DNA of 64,000 nt, from the NCBI GenBank assembly GCA_964472095.1, contig CAYYIV010000016.1:1-64000 (forward strand). Direction: 5' to 3'. Origin of the DNA: Pelagibius sp964472095. GTDB lineage: Bacteria; Pseudomonadota; Alphaproteobacteria; Kiloniellales; Kiloniellaceae. Positions within the stretch are counted from its first letter, which is position 1, and every line of letters starts with the position of its first letter. The translations under genes were made by a program, and so were the position numbers. The notes below the pieces were generated by a model. The model searched no databases, was not told where the DNA came from, and saw only the letters and a program-made list of their open reading frames with translations. This document shows positions 7,472 to 15,132 of the stretch, in pieces.

Positions 7472-8116
7472 ATGCGCAAGAGCCCCCTTACTCTGACCGC
7501 GTTGGCCGCTTTTGCCGCCGCCACCGCCATCAGCGCCCTCACCCACGATAGCGCCGCCCAGGATTCCACCCAGCTGCGCAGCCTGCCCGCCCAGGTCGCT
7601 CCGGTCGAGCCCAAGCCGGTGAAGCCGTCGCGCCCGCAGCAGCTGCAGATCAAGCGCAACGACCGGCCGGCCGGCCCCGGCAAGATCGCCACCGGCGCAC
7701 CGACCGGCGGCCCGGACACCCCGGGCCAGCTGGCCAACCTGGTGGTGATCCCCTACTACAACAACCCGAACAGTCTGCCCGAGGGCTTTCCGACCCATAG
7801 CTACTGCCTGAAGAATCCGACCGGCGGCACGCCGAACCAGATCCGCTTCTACATCCGCAATGCCGGCGGCAGCGACAGCGGCAGCTTCCAGTGGACCCCC
7901 AGCTTCCCGAACGCCGGTGCGGCGCCGGCCCAGGTGATCGGCAACATCCCGGCCAACGGCCAGGTGCTGATCACCCAGGGCATCCCGAACGGCTGCTATG
8001 ACGGCAACTACTCGGCGATGTGCCAGTTCTCCATCCACCTCGACGACCACGATGAGGTCGAGGAGTGGAGCGAAGCCAACACCTTTAGCAGCTATTGTGT
8101 CAGCCCGGCCGGCTGA
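7472..8116 (+). CDS. Secreted CARDB-like protein, paralogue of the one at 5945
   Basis: A 214-residue protein with a signal peptide (MRKSPLTLTALAAFAAATAIS), a Pro/Lys-rich linker (residues about 30-75) and one beta-sandwich domain. The domain reads LANLVVIPYY at the first strand, IRFYIRNAGGSDSG in the middle and SIHLDDHDEVEEWSEANTF at the loop where CARDB domains have their Glu/Asn-rich turn. Cysteines at SYCLKN, GCYDG, MCQFS and SYCVS may form two disulfides. It shares architecture with the 5945 product. A long hairpin follows at 8153-8186. Function unknown. Confidence 0.72.
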   Translation: MRKSPLTLTALAAFAAATAISALTHDSAAQDSTQLRSLPAQVAPVEPKPVKPSRPQQLQIKRNDRPAGPGKIATGAPTGGPDTPGQLANLVVIPYYNNPNSLPEGFPTHSYCLKNPTGGTPNQIRFYIRNAGGSDSGSFQWTPSFPNAGAAPAQVIGNIPANGQVLITQGIPNGCYDGNYSAMCQFSIHLDDHDEVEEWSEANTFSSYCVSPAG

Positions 8117-8152
8117 ACCGGATTCCGATCCCCGGTTCAGCGGCGGGCACAC

Positions 8153-8186
8153 GGCGCGGTAACGCCCTGAGCGGCGTTGCCGCGCC
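8153..8186. terminator. Bidirectional hairpin between convergent genes
   Basis: Fourteen-pair stem: GGCGCGGTAACGCC (8153-8166) with GGCGTTGCCGCGCC (8173-8186), one G-U pair, loop CTGAGC. It lies between the stop codons of the CARDB-like gene and the PAS-domain gene. There is no strong T tract on either side. Confidence 0.6.
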
Positions 8187-8211
8187 GGCCCGATTCTGAG
8201 GTTCCAATGTT

Positions 8212-8775
8212 CTAGAAGGTGCTGCGGGGCTGGACGTCGTTCTCGATCTGGATGACCTGCTTGTCTTTCACCATGCTGGCAATCGAACCGGGCCGGCAGT
8301 CGTCCCCGATCCGCGACAGGCAGCCGATCACCAGACAGGACTCGCCGTCACCGCTGAGCAGTGGCATGCGCAGGATTTCGACGCGCAGATAGCTGCGGTC
8401 ACTGTAGGTAATGCCCTCGACAGAGCGGATGCAGACTCCCTGCTCCATCACCTGCTCGAACATGGCGGAAACGGCGTTCAGGTCCTCGCCGTGCAGCAGC
8501 TCGTCGAGAAAGTGGTTGGTGTTCTCGATGCCCATGATGTCGCGGATGCCGGTTCCCGAGAGCCGGAAGTGATAGCGTCCGGTGCTCTTGATCCGCTCGA
8601 CGATGAAAAGATGGGGCAGCAGGCTGGGAATGTCGGCGGGGTCGAGGTCGCTTCTGAACGGCACGCCGCCGCGGCGCTGGGACAGACTTTGCCAGTAGGC
8701 GTGGAATTCGCGGGAAACCCGGCTGAAGAAGATCCCTTCCGGTTCCTTCTGCGCCAGCGGCAGGGTGCTCATCAT
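8212..8775 (-). CDS. PAS_5 domain-containing protein
   Basis: A 187-residue cytosolic protein matching the PAS_5 family of alphaproteobacteria: an opening FHAYWQSLSQRRGGVPFRSDLDPADIP, then LLPHLFIVERIKSTGRYHFRLSGTGI, a layout in which the whole protein is one PAS-like sensor fold with no output domain. The family is widespread in Rhodospirillales and its members probably sense a small ligand or act as partner proteins. Two adjacent ATGs (8775 and 8772) can start it after a GGAT-GGGG stretch. It is divergent from mazG. Confidence 0.85.
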   Translation of the reverse strand: MMSTLPLAQKEPEGIFFSRVSREFHAYWQSLSQRRGGVPFRSDLDPADIPSLLPHLFIVERIKSTGRYHFRLSGTGIRDIMGIENTNHFLDELLHGEDLNAVSAMFEQVMEQGVCIRSVEGITYSDRSYLRVEILRMPLLSGDGESCLVIGCLSRIGDDCRPGSIASMVKDKQVIQIENDVQPRSTF

Positions 8776-8877
8776 TTGCCCCGATCCTACAGTCGAAGTG
8801 TTGGGGCTTAGTTAAGCATGTCGGCAGTGCGCCGACGGCCCTGGCCGTCCGCTATGCCTTTGGCTAGTCTTCCCGCC

Positions 8878-9741
8878 ATGACCGACAGCCCGCCCGACGG
8901 CTTCCCCGCCGCCGCCATCAAGATCGACCGCCTGCTCGCCATCATGGCGCGGCTGCGTGATCCCGTGGGCGGCTGTCCCTGGGACGTGAAGCAGAGTTTT
9001 GCGACCATCGCACCCTACACCATCGAGGAGGCCTACGAGGTCGCCGACGCCATCGAGCAGAACGACATGGCGGCGCTGAAGGACGAGCTGGGAGACCTGC
9101 TGCTGCAGGTGGTGTTCCATGCCCGCATGGCCGAGGAAGCCGGGCACTTCGCCTTCGCCGACGTGGCGGCGGCCATCGGCGACAAGATGGTGAGCCGGCA
9201 TCCCCACGTGTTCGGCGGCCACCAGGCCGACACGCCCGACGACGTGAAGGTGACCTGGGAGGCGCAGAAGGAGGCCGAGCGTGCCGCCAAGGCCGCCCGG
9301 GAGAACGGCGGCAACGGCCGGCCGCTCAGCGCCCTCGACGGGGTGACGGCCGCCCTGCCCGCCCTGCTGCGCGCCGAGAAGCTGCAGAAGCGCGCCGCGC
9401 GGGTCGGCTTCGACTGGCCCGAGGTCGGCCAGGTCTTCGACAAGCTGGCAGAGGAGATCGCCGAGATCCGCGAGGTGATCGACCAGGGTGGCGCGGCCGG
9501 CGGCGACCCGGACCGCCTGGAAGACGAGGTCGGCGACCTGCTCTTCGTGGTGGCCAACCTGGCGCGCCACCTGAAGGTCTATCCGGAAACCGCCCTGCGC
9601 CGCGCCAACGCCAAGTTCGAACGGCGCTTCCGCGCCATGGAGGCAGCCCTCGCCGCGGCCGGCGACAAGGCCGAGGCGCAGAGCCTCGAGGCCCTGGAGG
9701 CACTCTGGCAGGCCGCCAAGCGTGCCGAACGCGGAAGCTAG
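8878..9741 (+). CDS. mazG: Nucleoside triphosphate pyrophosphohydrolase
   Basis: MazG hydrolyses NTPs/dNTPs to NMP and PPi, cleaning oxidised or non-canonical nucleotides and lowering ppGpp effects. Two tandem MazG folds are visible: the first with GGCPWDVKQSF, TIEEAYEVADAIE and DELGDLLLQVVFHARMAEE, the second with EEIAEIREVID and DEVGDLLFVVANLARHL. The E-E-x-x-E and E-x-x-D metal-binding residues are intact. Start at the ATG at 8878 (MTDSPPDG); the frame extends to 8818 without better signals. The last four bases overlap the stop of the convergent DUF2938 gene. Confidence 0.94.
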   Translation: MTDSPPDGFPAAAIKIDRLLAIMARLRDPVGGCPWDVKQSFATIAPYTIEEAYEVADAIEQNDMAALKDELGDLLLQVVFHARMAEEAGHFAFADVAAAIGDKMVSRHPHVFGGHQADTPDDVKVTWEAQKEAERAAKAARENGGNGRPLSALDGVTAALPALLRAEKLQKRAARVGFDWPEVGQVFDKLAEEIAEIREVIDQGGAAGGDPDRLEDEVGDLLFVVANLARHLKVYPETALRRANAKFERRFRAMEAALAAAGDKAEAQSLEALEALWQAAKRAERGS

Positions 9742-10229
9742 ATTGCTGCCGCCAGGCGCGCGCCGGCGAAGAGCGCGATGCCGTAGATCACGTGGGAGGC
9801 CAGGGCGTTGAGCATTGGCAGGGCCGGGTTCGGCGTGAGCCGGCCCATGACACCGATGCCGAGGCCCGGCTGCAGGATGAACCAGGGAATGACCACCGAG
9901 GCGGCGCCGAACACGGCGCCGTTCAGCAGCGACGGTGGACGGTCGAGAGCGAACAGCATGAGGCCGAGGTAGGCAAAGCCGTAGGCGATGCCGATGAGGT
10001 AGTGCAGGCACCAACCGAGCGCCAGCTCGCCCCTCACCTCGGCCGTGGCGGCGATCGGCCGGTGCACCAGCCTGCCGCGCGGCAGGTAGGCGAACCAGCG
10101 CCCGACCAGGGCCCAGTTGGCCGGCGGGATGCCGGCGGCGGCGAAAAGAACACGTTGCCAAAGGTCGAGGACCAGGGTGGCGAAGATGCCGGCGACGCAG
10201 GCATGAACGACGAAACTCTCGGCTGACAT
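9738..10229 (-). CDS. DUF2938 family membrane protein
   Basis: A 163-residue inner-membrane protein with about four hydrophobic helices (near residues 8-30, 70-95, 102-125 and 140-160). The layout (VLDLWQRVLFAAAGIPPANWALVGRWFAYLPRG then LGWCLHYLIGIAYGFAYL) is that of DUF2938, a family of unknown role. GGAG is well placed before the ATG at 10229. It is convergent with mazG and lies just downstream of the dehydrogenase gene on the same strand. Confidence 0.8.
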   Translation of the reverse strand: MSAESFVVHACVAGIFATLVLDLWQRVLFAAAGIPPANWALVGRWFAYLPRGRLVHRPIAATAEVRGELALGWCLHYLIGIAYGFAYLGLMLFALDRPPSLLNGAVFGAASVVIPWFILQPGLGIGVMGRLTPNPALPMLNALASHVIYGIALFAGARLAAAI

Positions 10230-10277
10230 GAACGAAGGCTCCGGGGGGGTGTCGGCGACCGGGTGTCGGCGGCGTAC

Positions 10278-11147
10278 TCAGTCCTTGGCCAGCAGCTGCA
10301 TCAGGCTGGAGGTGTCCCAGCGGTTGCCGCCGCGCGCCTGGACCTGGGCGTAGAATTGATCGACCAGGGCGGTGACCGGCAGGCGCGCGCCGTTGTTCAT
10401 GGCCTCGGCGAGACAGATGCCGAGGTCCTTGCGCATCCAGTCGACGGCGAAGCCGAACTCGAACTCGCCCCGGCACATGGTGGCGGCGCGGTTGTCCATC
10501 TGCCAGGACTGGGCGGCACCCTTCCCGATCACCTCGATCACCTTCGCCATGTCGAGGCCGGCCTTCTCGCCGAAGTTCATGCCTTCGGAAAGCCCCTGCA
10601 GCAGGCCGGCGATGCAGATCTGGTTGACCATCTTGGTGAGTTGGCCGGCGCCCGTCGGCCCCATCAGGGTAACCGCGCGGGCAAAGGCGTCGATCACCGG
10701 GCGGGCGCGCTCGAAGGCCGCCGGCTCGCCGCCGCACATGACCGTGAGGGTGCCGTTCTCGGCGCCGGCCTGTCCGCCGGAGACCGGCGCGTCTATGAAG
10801 GCGACGGCCTTTGCACTGCCGGCGGCGGCCAGTTCGCGGGCCACCTCGGCCGAGGCGGTGGTGTTGTCGATGAGGATGCTGCCTGCAGCCATGCCGGCAA
10901 AGGCGCCCTCCTCGCCCAGGACGACGCTGCGCAGATCGTCGTCGTTGCCGACGCAGGAGAACACCATCTCGGCGCCGCTTGCGGCGCCACGCGGGGTAGG
11001 AGCGATGGCGCCGCCATGCTTGGCCGCCCAGGCCGCGCCCTTCGCGGCGGTGCGATTGTAGACGGTCACGTCGTGGCCGGCGGAGGCCAGGTGCCCGGCC
11101 ATGGGAAAGCCCATGACGCCGAGCCCGAGGAAGGCAACCTTGGTCAT
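10278..11147 (-). CDS. NAD(P)-dependent beta-hydroxyacid dehydrogenase (3-hydroxyisobutyrate dehydrogenase-like)
   Basis: A 289-residue oxidoreductase of the 3-hydroxyisobutyrate / tartronate semialdehyde reductase family. It has the Rossmann dinucleotide motif GLGVMGFPMAGHL (8-20), the substrate motif DAPVSGG (119-125) and the catalytic Lys172 with Asn175 in GAGQLTKMVNQ. Family members reversibly oxidise 3-hydroxyisobutyrate, D-glycerate or gamma-hydroxybutyrate; the sequence does not fix which. It may share the intergenic region with the DUF1127-type gene at 11435, which has two GntR-type palindromes. Confidence 0.88.
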   Translation of the reverse strand: MTKVAFLGLGVMGFPMAGHLASAGHDVTVYNRTAAKGAAWAAKHGGAIAPTPRGAASGAEMVFSCVGNDDDLRSVVLGEEGAFAGMAAGSILIDNTTASAEVARELAAAGSAKAVAFIDAPVSGGQAGAENGTLTVMCGGEPAAFERARPVIDAFARAVTLMGPTGAGQLTKMVNQICIAGLLQGLSEGMNFGEKAGLDMAKVIEVIGKGAAQSWQMDNRAATMCRGEFEFGFAVDWMRKDLGICLAEAMNNGARLPVTALVDQFYAQVQARGGNRWDTSSLMQLLAKD

Positions 11148-11301
11148 CTTGTCGATCTCACCCTGTATCGAGTTCTGGGAGCTTGGTTCCGGTAGCAGGC
11201 GAGGCGGAGCCTACTTGAGAGGCCTTGCTGGCCGCAAGCCGATGGCGGGAGCCCGCGCCTTGGCCTGCCCGGCGGGCCGATCCTGCCCCGCCATGCGCGC
11301 G

Positions 11302-11365
11302 TGGTATGCCAGACATGCAGAAATTATGGTGCAGCGCAGCATTTTATCCTTGATCTGGTATACCA
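11302..11365. promoter_or_regulatory. Pair of TGGTATNCCA palindromes (GntR-type operator candidates)
   Basis: TGGTATGCCA at 11302-11311 and the perfect palindrome TGGTATACCA at 11356-11365, 54 bases apart centre to centre (about five helical turns). The form TGGTATACCA is typical for FCD/VanR-type GntR regulators. The sites lie in the gap between the divergent dehydrogenase and DUF1127-type genes and could govern either. No GntR-FCD regulator gene is in the window. Confidence 0.45.
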
Positions 11366-11434
11366 CGAATTTAATGTATCTTTCAGATGCTTCGTACAAC
11401 GCACACCAACATTCGGTCTTCGAAAGGTATTCAG

Positions 11435-11656
11435 ATGTTTGCACCTGCAACAAACACCTCCGGCTTCCATGGCTTCGACAGCCTGGTCTCCTTCTTCGCC
11501 CAGATCGGTGCGGCCTTCGCCGGAGCGCAGGAAGCGAATCGCGTCTATCTCGAACTGTCCCGCCTGTCCGACGCCGGCCTTGCCGCCCGCGGCCTCACCC
11601 GTGAGGACGTCGGCCGCCTGACCCTGCAGGCGCTCAACGACGCCGCCGTCCGCTAA
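11435..11656 (+). CDS. Small DUF1127-like protein
   Basis: A 73-residue protein whose C-terminal half follows the DUF1127 pattern: NRVYLELSRLSDAGLAARGLTREDVGRL, i.e. a Leu-rich helix, the LSD turn and a Gly-Leu-Thr-Arg segment. The N-terminal half is Phe-rich and amphipathic. The ATG at 11435 follows GAAAGG with good spacing; the frame opening at 11387 is less likely. A perfect 11-pair hairpin follows 10 bases after the stop. It is the second DUF1127-type protein in the window (the first is at 2907). Confidence 0.78.
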   Translation: MFAPATNTSGFHGFDSLVSFFAQIGAAFAGAQEANRVYLELSRLSDAGLAARGLTREDVGRLTLQALNDAAVR

Positions 11657-11665
11657 GACCTGCCA

Positions 11666-11695
11666 CGGTCGCAGCGGCCAAGCGCGCTGCGACCG
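11666..11695 (+). terminator. Hairpin after the small DUF1127-like gene
   Basis: Perfect 11-pair stem CGGTCGCAGCG (11666-11676) with CGCTGCGACCG (11685-11695) and an eight-base loop. No T tract follows, so intrinsic termination is uncertain. Confidence 0.5.
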
Positions 11696-11849
11696 CTTGC
11701 GGGAGGCCGGGGTTCCCGCCTGTTCTCCGGATCGGGCAAGGGTTCTTCGACGGCGCGGCCCTGCCCGCGCCGTTTTGCTTTGCGCCCGGCCTATGCAACC
11801 ATGCTTTCGATCGAACTGGGTCCAACCGGGACGTTTGGAGGCAGACCGC

Positions 11850-12233
11850 ATGGTCAGGCTGGCACTGGTGGCAGGCAAAGGCCGCGGGCTGCTGGCGACC
11901 CGACCGATCCCGGCCGGTCGTTGCATTGAGTTTGCGCCGGCCGTGCGGCTGGGCGAGAAGGACCGCGCGCTCATCGACCAGACCGGGCTGTTTCCTTACA
12001 GCTTCGCCGATCCCGCCGGTTTCGGCAGCGGCCGGCACGGCTGCCTGATCGCCTTTGGCCATTTGACATTCTGCAACCATTCAGAGCATCCCAACGCCGT
12101 CATACGCTGGGAGGAGGACGACGTCGGCAGCTGGGCGCGGCTCGAAGCTTTGACGGCCATTGCAGAGGGTGAGGAGATTACTTTGTTCTATACGAATATC
12201 TCCGAGTATTTGACCACCGACCTGTTCATTTGA
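11850..12233 (+). CDS. Minimal SET-domain protein
   Basis: A 127-residue protein made almost only of a SET fold: GKGRGLLAT (9-17) for the first SAM-contact loop, FCNHSEHPNA (74-83, the N-H-S-x-x-P-N motif) and EGEEITLFY (106-114) ending in the conserved Tyr. SET enzymes are protein-lysine methyltransferases; bacterial stand-alone members have unknown targets. The pre-SET and post-SET Cys clusters of eukaryotic enzymes are absent. The ATG at 11850 follows GGAG; the upstream frame (from 11697) runs through a hairpin and is not used. Downstream is the unknown gene at 12414. Confidence 0.82.
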   Translation: MVRLALVAGKGRGLLATRPIPAGRCIEFAPAVRLGEKDRALIDQTGLFPYSFADPAGFGSGRHGCLIAFGHLTFCNHSEHPNAVIRWEEDDVGSWARLEALTAIAEGEEITLFYTNISEYLTTDLFI

Positions 12234-12413
12234 TCTGCAGAGATTGTCTTAAAAGCTTCCTTTCCCATCGCCCCTGAGCATCCGAATTTTATCTGTTGTT
12301 CGCTCGGCGGGATTTTCCCTTCTGGAAAGGAAACTTAAAGGACAGAATGCTTGAATGGGGCCGCATTTGAATCGCATGGCACCATCGCAAGAGCGGTGCC
12401 CGGGGATCAACTT

Positions 12414-12974
12414 ATGGTGTCATCGTCATCACAGGCCTTGGCGGCAGCCGATGCCGCAGACGAGGCCGCCAAGGCGCAGAAGCCCGCGGCCAGAGGAGCC
12501 GGCTTTACCGGCACCTACCGCCTGCTCGTGCGTGGCAAGAACATCAACCAGAACACCTTGCTGGCCACGGACTATCTAAATCATTTCAACGAAATAATAA
12601 TGCTTCTTGAGATGATACCTTCGTTGCCGGAGTGCTACGAAGATGCCGCCGAGTGGCGCCCCAAGAGCTACGCCGACCATTTCCGCGACAGCTGTTTCTC
12701 GGATGCCGAGCTGGCCATTCTCGCTTACGAGAACGCGCCGCAGAACTATCGCCAGGCGTTCGACGCCACCATCGAACAGATGGATCGCCTGGTTCTGGAT
12801 GCCATGCCGCGGATCAAGGCCCTGATCGACGCCGGCCAGGAGGGTCCGTTGCAGGTCGGCATCCTTGGCGTTACCCGCAAGCTGCAGGGCTTCGTCGACG
12901 TCGCCTCTTCGATCATCAACGGCAACATGGACACCCTTGACCAGGCCCAGATCGACCAGATGATGAACGCCTGA
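12414..12974 (+). CDS. Conserved-looking cytosolic protein of unknown function
   Basis: A 186-residue, mostly helical protein without signal peptide or membrane helix. After a Ser/Ala-rich N-terminus comes GTYRLLVRGKNINQNTLLATDYLNHFNEIIMLLEMIPSLPEC, then YADHFRDSCFSDAELAILAYENAP, then a long helix pair ending DQAQIDQMMNA. I do not recognise the family. I chose the ATG at 12414 (GGGGA upstream); a TTG at 12351 preceded by AAAGGAC would add 21 residues and is a real alternative. A seven-codon frame (ATG 12347 to TGA 12370) sits behind that same AAAGGAC and could be a leader peptide. The codon use fits the neighbourhood, so the gene looks genuine. Confidence 0.65.
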   Translation: MVSSSSQALAAADAADEAAKAQKPAARGAGFTGTYRLLVRGKNINQNTLLATDYLNHFNEIIMLLEMIPSLPECYEDAAEWRPKSYADHFRDSCFSDAELAILAYENAPQNYRQAFDATIEQMDRLVLDAMPRIKALIDAGQEGPLQVGILGVTRKLQGFVDVASSIINGNMDTLDQAQIDQMMNA

Positions 12975-13007
12975 GCGCGGCGATCCTGCCCGCCCTTCGC
13001 TTTCCCG

Positions 13008-14489
13008 TCAGTTTCCCAGCTGCATGGCCCGGTTCACCAGCCGGCTGAGCGCCTCCAGGCCCGGCTCGATACGCTCCGGGTCGATGGAGGAAAAGCCGAG
13101 GCGCATGAAGTTGCGCGGCGGCTTGGCCGAGAGGAAATGGGCCGAGCCGGGCTCGATGATGATGCCGTCGCTGATGGCCTCGCGGGCCAGGATGTCGGTA
13201 TCCAGGCTGCGCGGGCCTTCCAGCCAGAAGCTGGTGCCGCCGCAGGACGGCCGCCTGCGGAACTGCGGCAGGTGGCGCTCCAGGGCCTCGCCCATGACCT
13301 CCCAGCGGGTGCGGAAGTCGCGCTGCAGGCGATGCACCAGGGCATCGTAGTGGCCGCCGGCGATGAACAGCGCCATGGTGCGCTGGTTGTTGGTCGCCGG
13401 GTGGCGCAGCATCAGGCGGCGCAGCATGCGCGCCTCGTGGATGAAGTCGGGCGCCCCCACCATGTAGCCCATGCGCAAGCCCGGGCCGAGATACTTCGAG
13501 AAGCTGCCGATGTAGATCACCCGGCCGCTGCGGTCCATCGCCTTCAGGGCCGTGGTCGGCGCGTGCAGGAAGTTCGCCTCGGACTCGTAGTCATCCTCGA
13601 TGATGAGAAAATCCGAGCGCTGGGAGCGTTCCAGCAGCGCCATGCGGCGCTCAAGCGGCAGCGTCACCGTGGTCGGCGACTGGTGGCTCGGCGTCACGTA
13701 GGCGCAGGCGCAGCCGTCCAGGCGCTCGTCCACCACCATGCCGTCGCTGTCGACCGGGATCGGCCGCAGCTCGGTGCCCTGCAGGCTGAAGATGTTGCGG
13801 ACGTCGACGTAGCCGGGGTTCTCCACCGCCAGCACCCGGCCCGGGCCGGCCAGCAGCTCGGCGATCAGGTAGAGCGCGTTCTGGGCGCCAAGGGTGACGA
13901 GGATCTCCTGCGCCTGGGCCTTGATGCCGCGACGCGGCAGCACCCGGGTGCGGATCTCCTCGATCAGGCGTGGATCGTCGTCGTTGAAGTTGTCCTCGGT
14001 CCAGGTCTGGATGGCCTCCACCCCGAGGGCCTGGCGCGAGCACATGCGCCAGGTGGAAACCGGGAACAGCTTGGGGTCCGGCTGACCGTAGATGAAGGGA
14101 TAGGGATAGCGCCGCCAGTTGCGCGGCTTGGTGAGGTGCTGCTGCTCCGAGGGCCTGAGCTGCAGCCGCGCGAACCAGTCGACGGCGGGCGCGCCCTCCT
14201 GTTCCGGGAAGGTGACCTGGCCGCCGATCTGCTGGAACACCATGTCGGTGTTCACGAAATAGCCGATACGCTCGCGCGAGATCAGCAGCCCCTCGTCGGC
14301 CAGCGCCTGGTAGGCCAGCACGACGGTGTTGCGCGAGACGCCGAGGGAATGCGCGAGCCGGCGGCAGGACGGCAGCGGATCGCTGCCCGACAGCCTGCCG
14401 TCCAGGATGGCGTCGATGAGCTGGCGGCGCAGCTGCGCCTGCAGGCCGACCTCGCCGTCGTGGCGGACCGGAAAGATGAAATCGCGCAA
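13008..14489 (-). CDS. MocR-family transcriptional regulator (GntR wHTH plus aminotransferase fold)
   Basis: A 493-residue PLP-dependent regulator. Residues 1-80 are a GntR winged helix (LQAQLRRQLIDAILDGRLSGSDPLPSCRRLAHSLGVSRNTV). Residues 110-490 are a class I aminotransferase fold with PLP residues IIEDDYESE (D299) and Lys332 in YIGSFSKYLGPG. MocR regulators (GabR, TauR, PdxR, DdlR, EhuR) sense PLP together with an amino compound. Candidate targets are the polyamine-type transporter starting at 15133 or the transaminase/Ald genes beyond, but the gene is not directly adjacent to them; no operator was identified. Confidence 0.9.
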   Translation of the reverse strand: MRDFIFPVRHDGEVGLQAQLRRQLIDAILDGRLSGSDPLPSCRRLAHSLGVSRNTVVLAYQALADEGLLISRERIGYFVNTDMVFQQIGGQVTFPEQEGAPAVDWFARLQLRPSEQQHLTKPRNWRRYPYPFIYGQPDPKLFPVSTWRMCSRQALGVEAIQTWTEDNFNDDDPRLIEEIRTRVLPRRGIKAQAQEILVTLGAQNALYLIAELLAGPGRVLAVENPGYVDVRNIFSLQGTELRPIPVDSDGMVVDERLDGCACAYVTPSHQSPTTVTLPLERRMALLERSQRSDFLIIEDDYESEANFLHAPTTALKAMDRSGRVIYIGSFSKYLGPGLRMGYMVGAPDFIHEARMLRRLMLRHPATNNQRTMALFIAGGHYDALVHRLQRDFRTRWEVMGEALERHLPQFRRRPSCGGTSFWLEGPRSLDTDILAREAISDGIIIEPGSAHFLSAKPPRNFMRLGFSSIDPERIEPGLEALSRLVNRAMQLGN

Positions 14490-14594
14490 TTGTGATCCGC
14501 CCCGCCTCGGGGCCTCCCTCGCCGCCTCGCCCGGAGGCTCCGGGCGGCCGCCGCCAGCTTAGGGGCGCACCCGGGCGGCCTCAAGCCCCGGCGG

Positions 14595-14981
14595 TCAAGG
14601 TTGTTGCTCGCCCCTGGCAATCGCCTGGAAGTGGCGTGCGGCGGCGTTGCCTTCGCCGGCGCACCAGGCGCGGTTGCCGCCAAGCCCGCGGTTGCGCCAT
14701 TCCCGTTCGGCCTCGACCCAGCCGCGGATGCGCTGCCGGCGGGCGGTTTCGGAGTCGAGCCCGTCCCGTTCGGTGACCGCCGCCAGTTCGGCCTGAAAGC
14801 CGGCTTCCACGGCCGGATCGAGGGTGCCGCAGTAGCTTGTAACAGCAAATTCATAGACGACCCGGGTAACCCCGCGGCTCTCGGCCGCCGCTTCGAAAGC
14901 GGCGGTGAGCATGAAGCCGGCGGTAGCCAGCGACGCGATCAGCAAGAGCCCGGTTTCCCGTTCGTGCACTTCTGGCACCAT
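14595..14981 (-). CDS. Exported protein of unknown function
   Basis: A 128-residue protein with an N-terminal hydrophobic stretch (LLLIASLATAGFMLTAAFEAAAE) that reads as a signal peptide or anchor. The mature part is helical and Arg/Glu-rich (AELAAVTERDGLDSETARRQRIRGWVEAEREW), with two Cys (SYCGTL, AWCAGE). No family recognised. The start at 14981 lacks a clear ribosome binding site, so an internal start nearer the hydrophobic segment is possible. It lies between the MocR gene and the divergent transporter operon. Confidence 0.5.
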   Translation of the reverse strand: MVPEVHERETGLLLIASLATAGFMLTAAFEAAAESRGVTRVVYEFAVTSYCGTLDPAVEAGFQAELAAVTERDGLDSETARRQRIRGWVEAEREWRNRGLGGNRAWCAGEGNAAARHFQAIARGEQQP

Positions 14982-15132
14982 CCGCGGTATGGAGTTGGCC
15001 TTGACTTGCTTTGGCAGCCACGGCCAGATTCAAAAGTAGGCTCAAACGCCTCGAAACAAAATCTGAACTATCGGGAAGGGGCGGCAACAGCCGACCCCAC
15101 GCTCACACGTCAACGTCTTGGGGAGAACTAGC

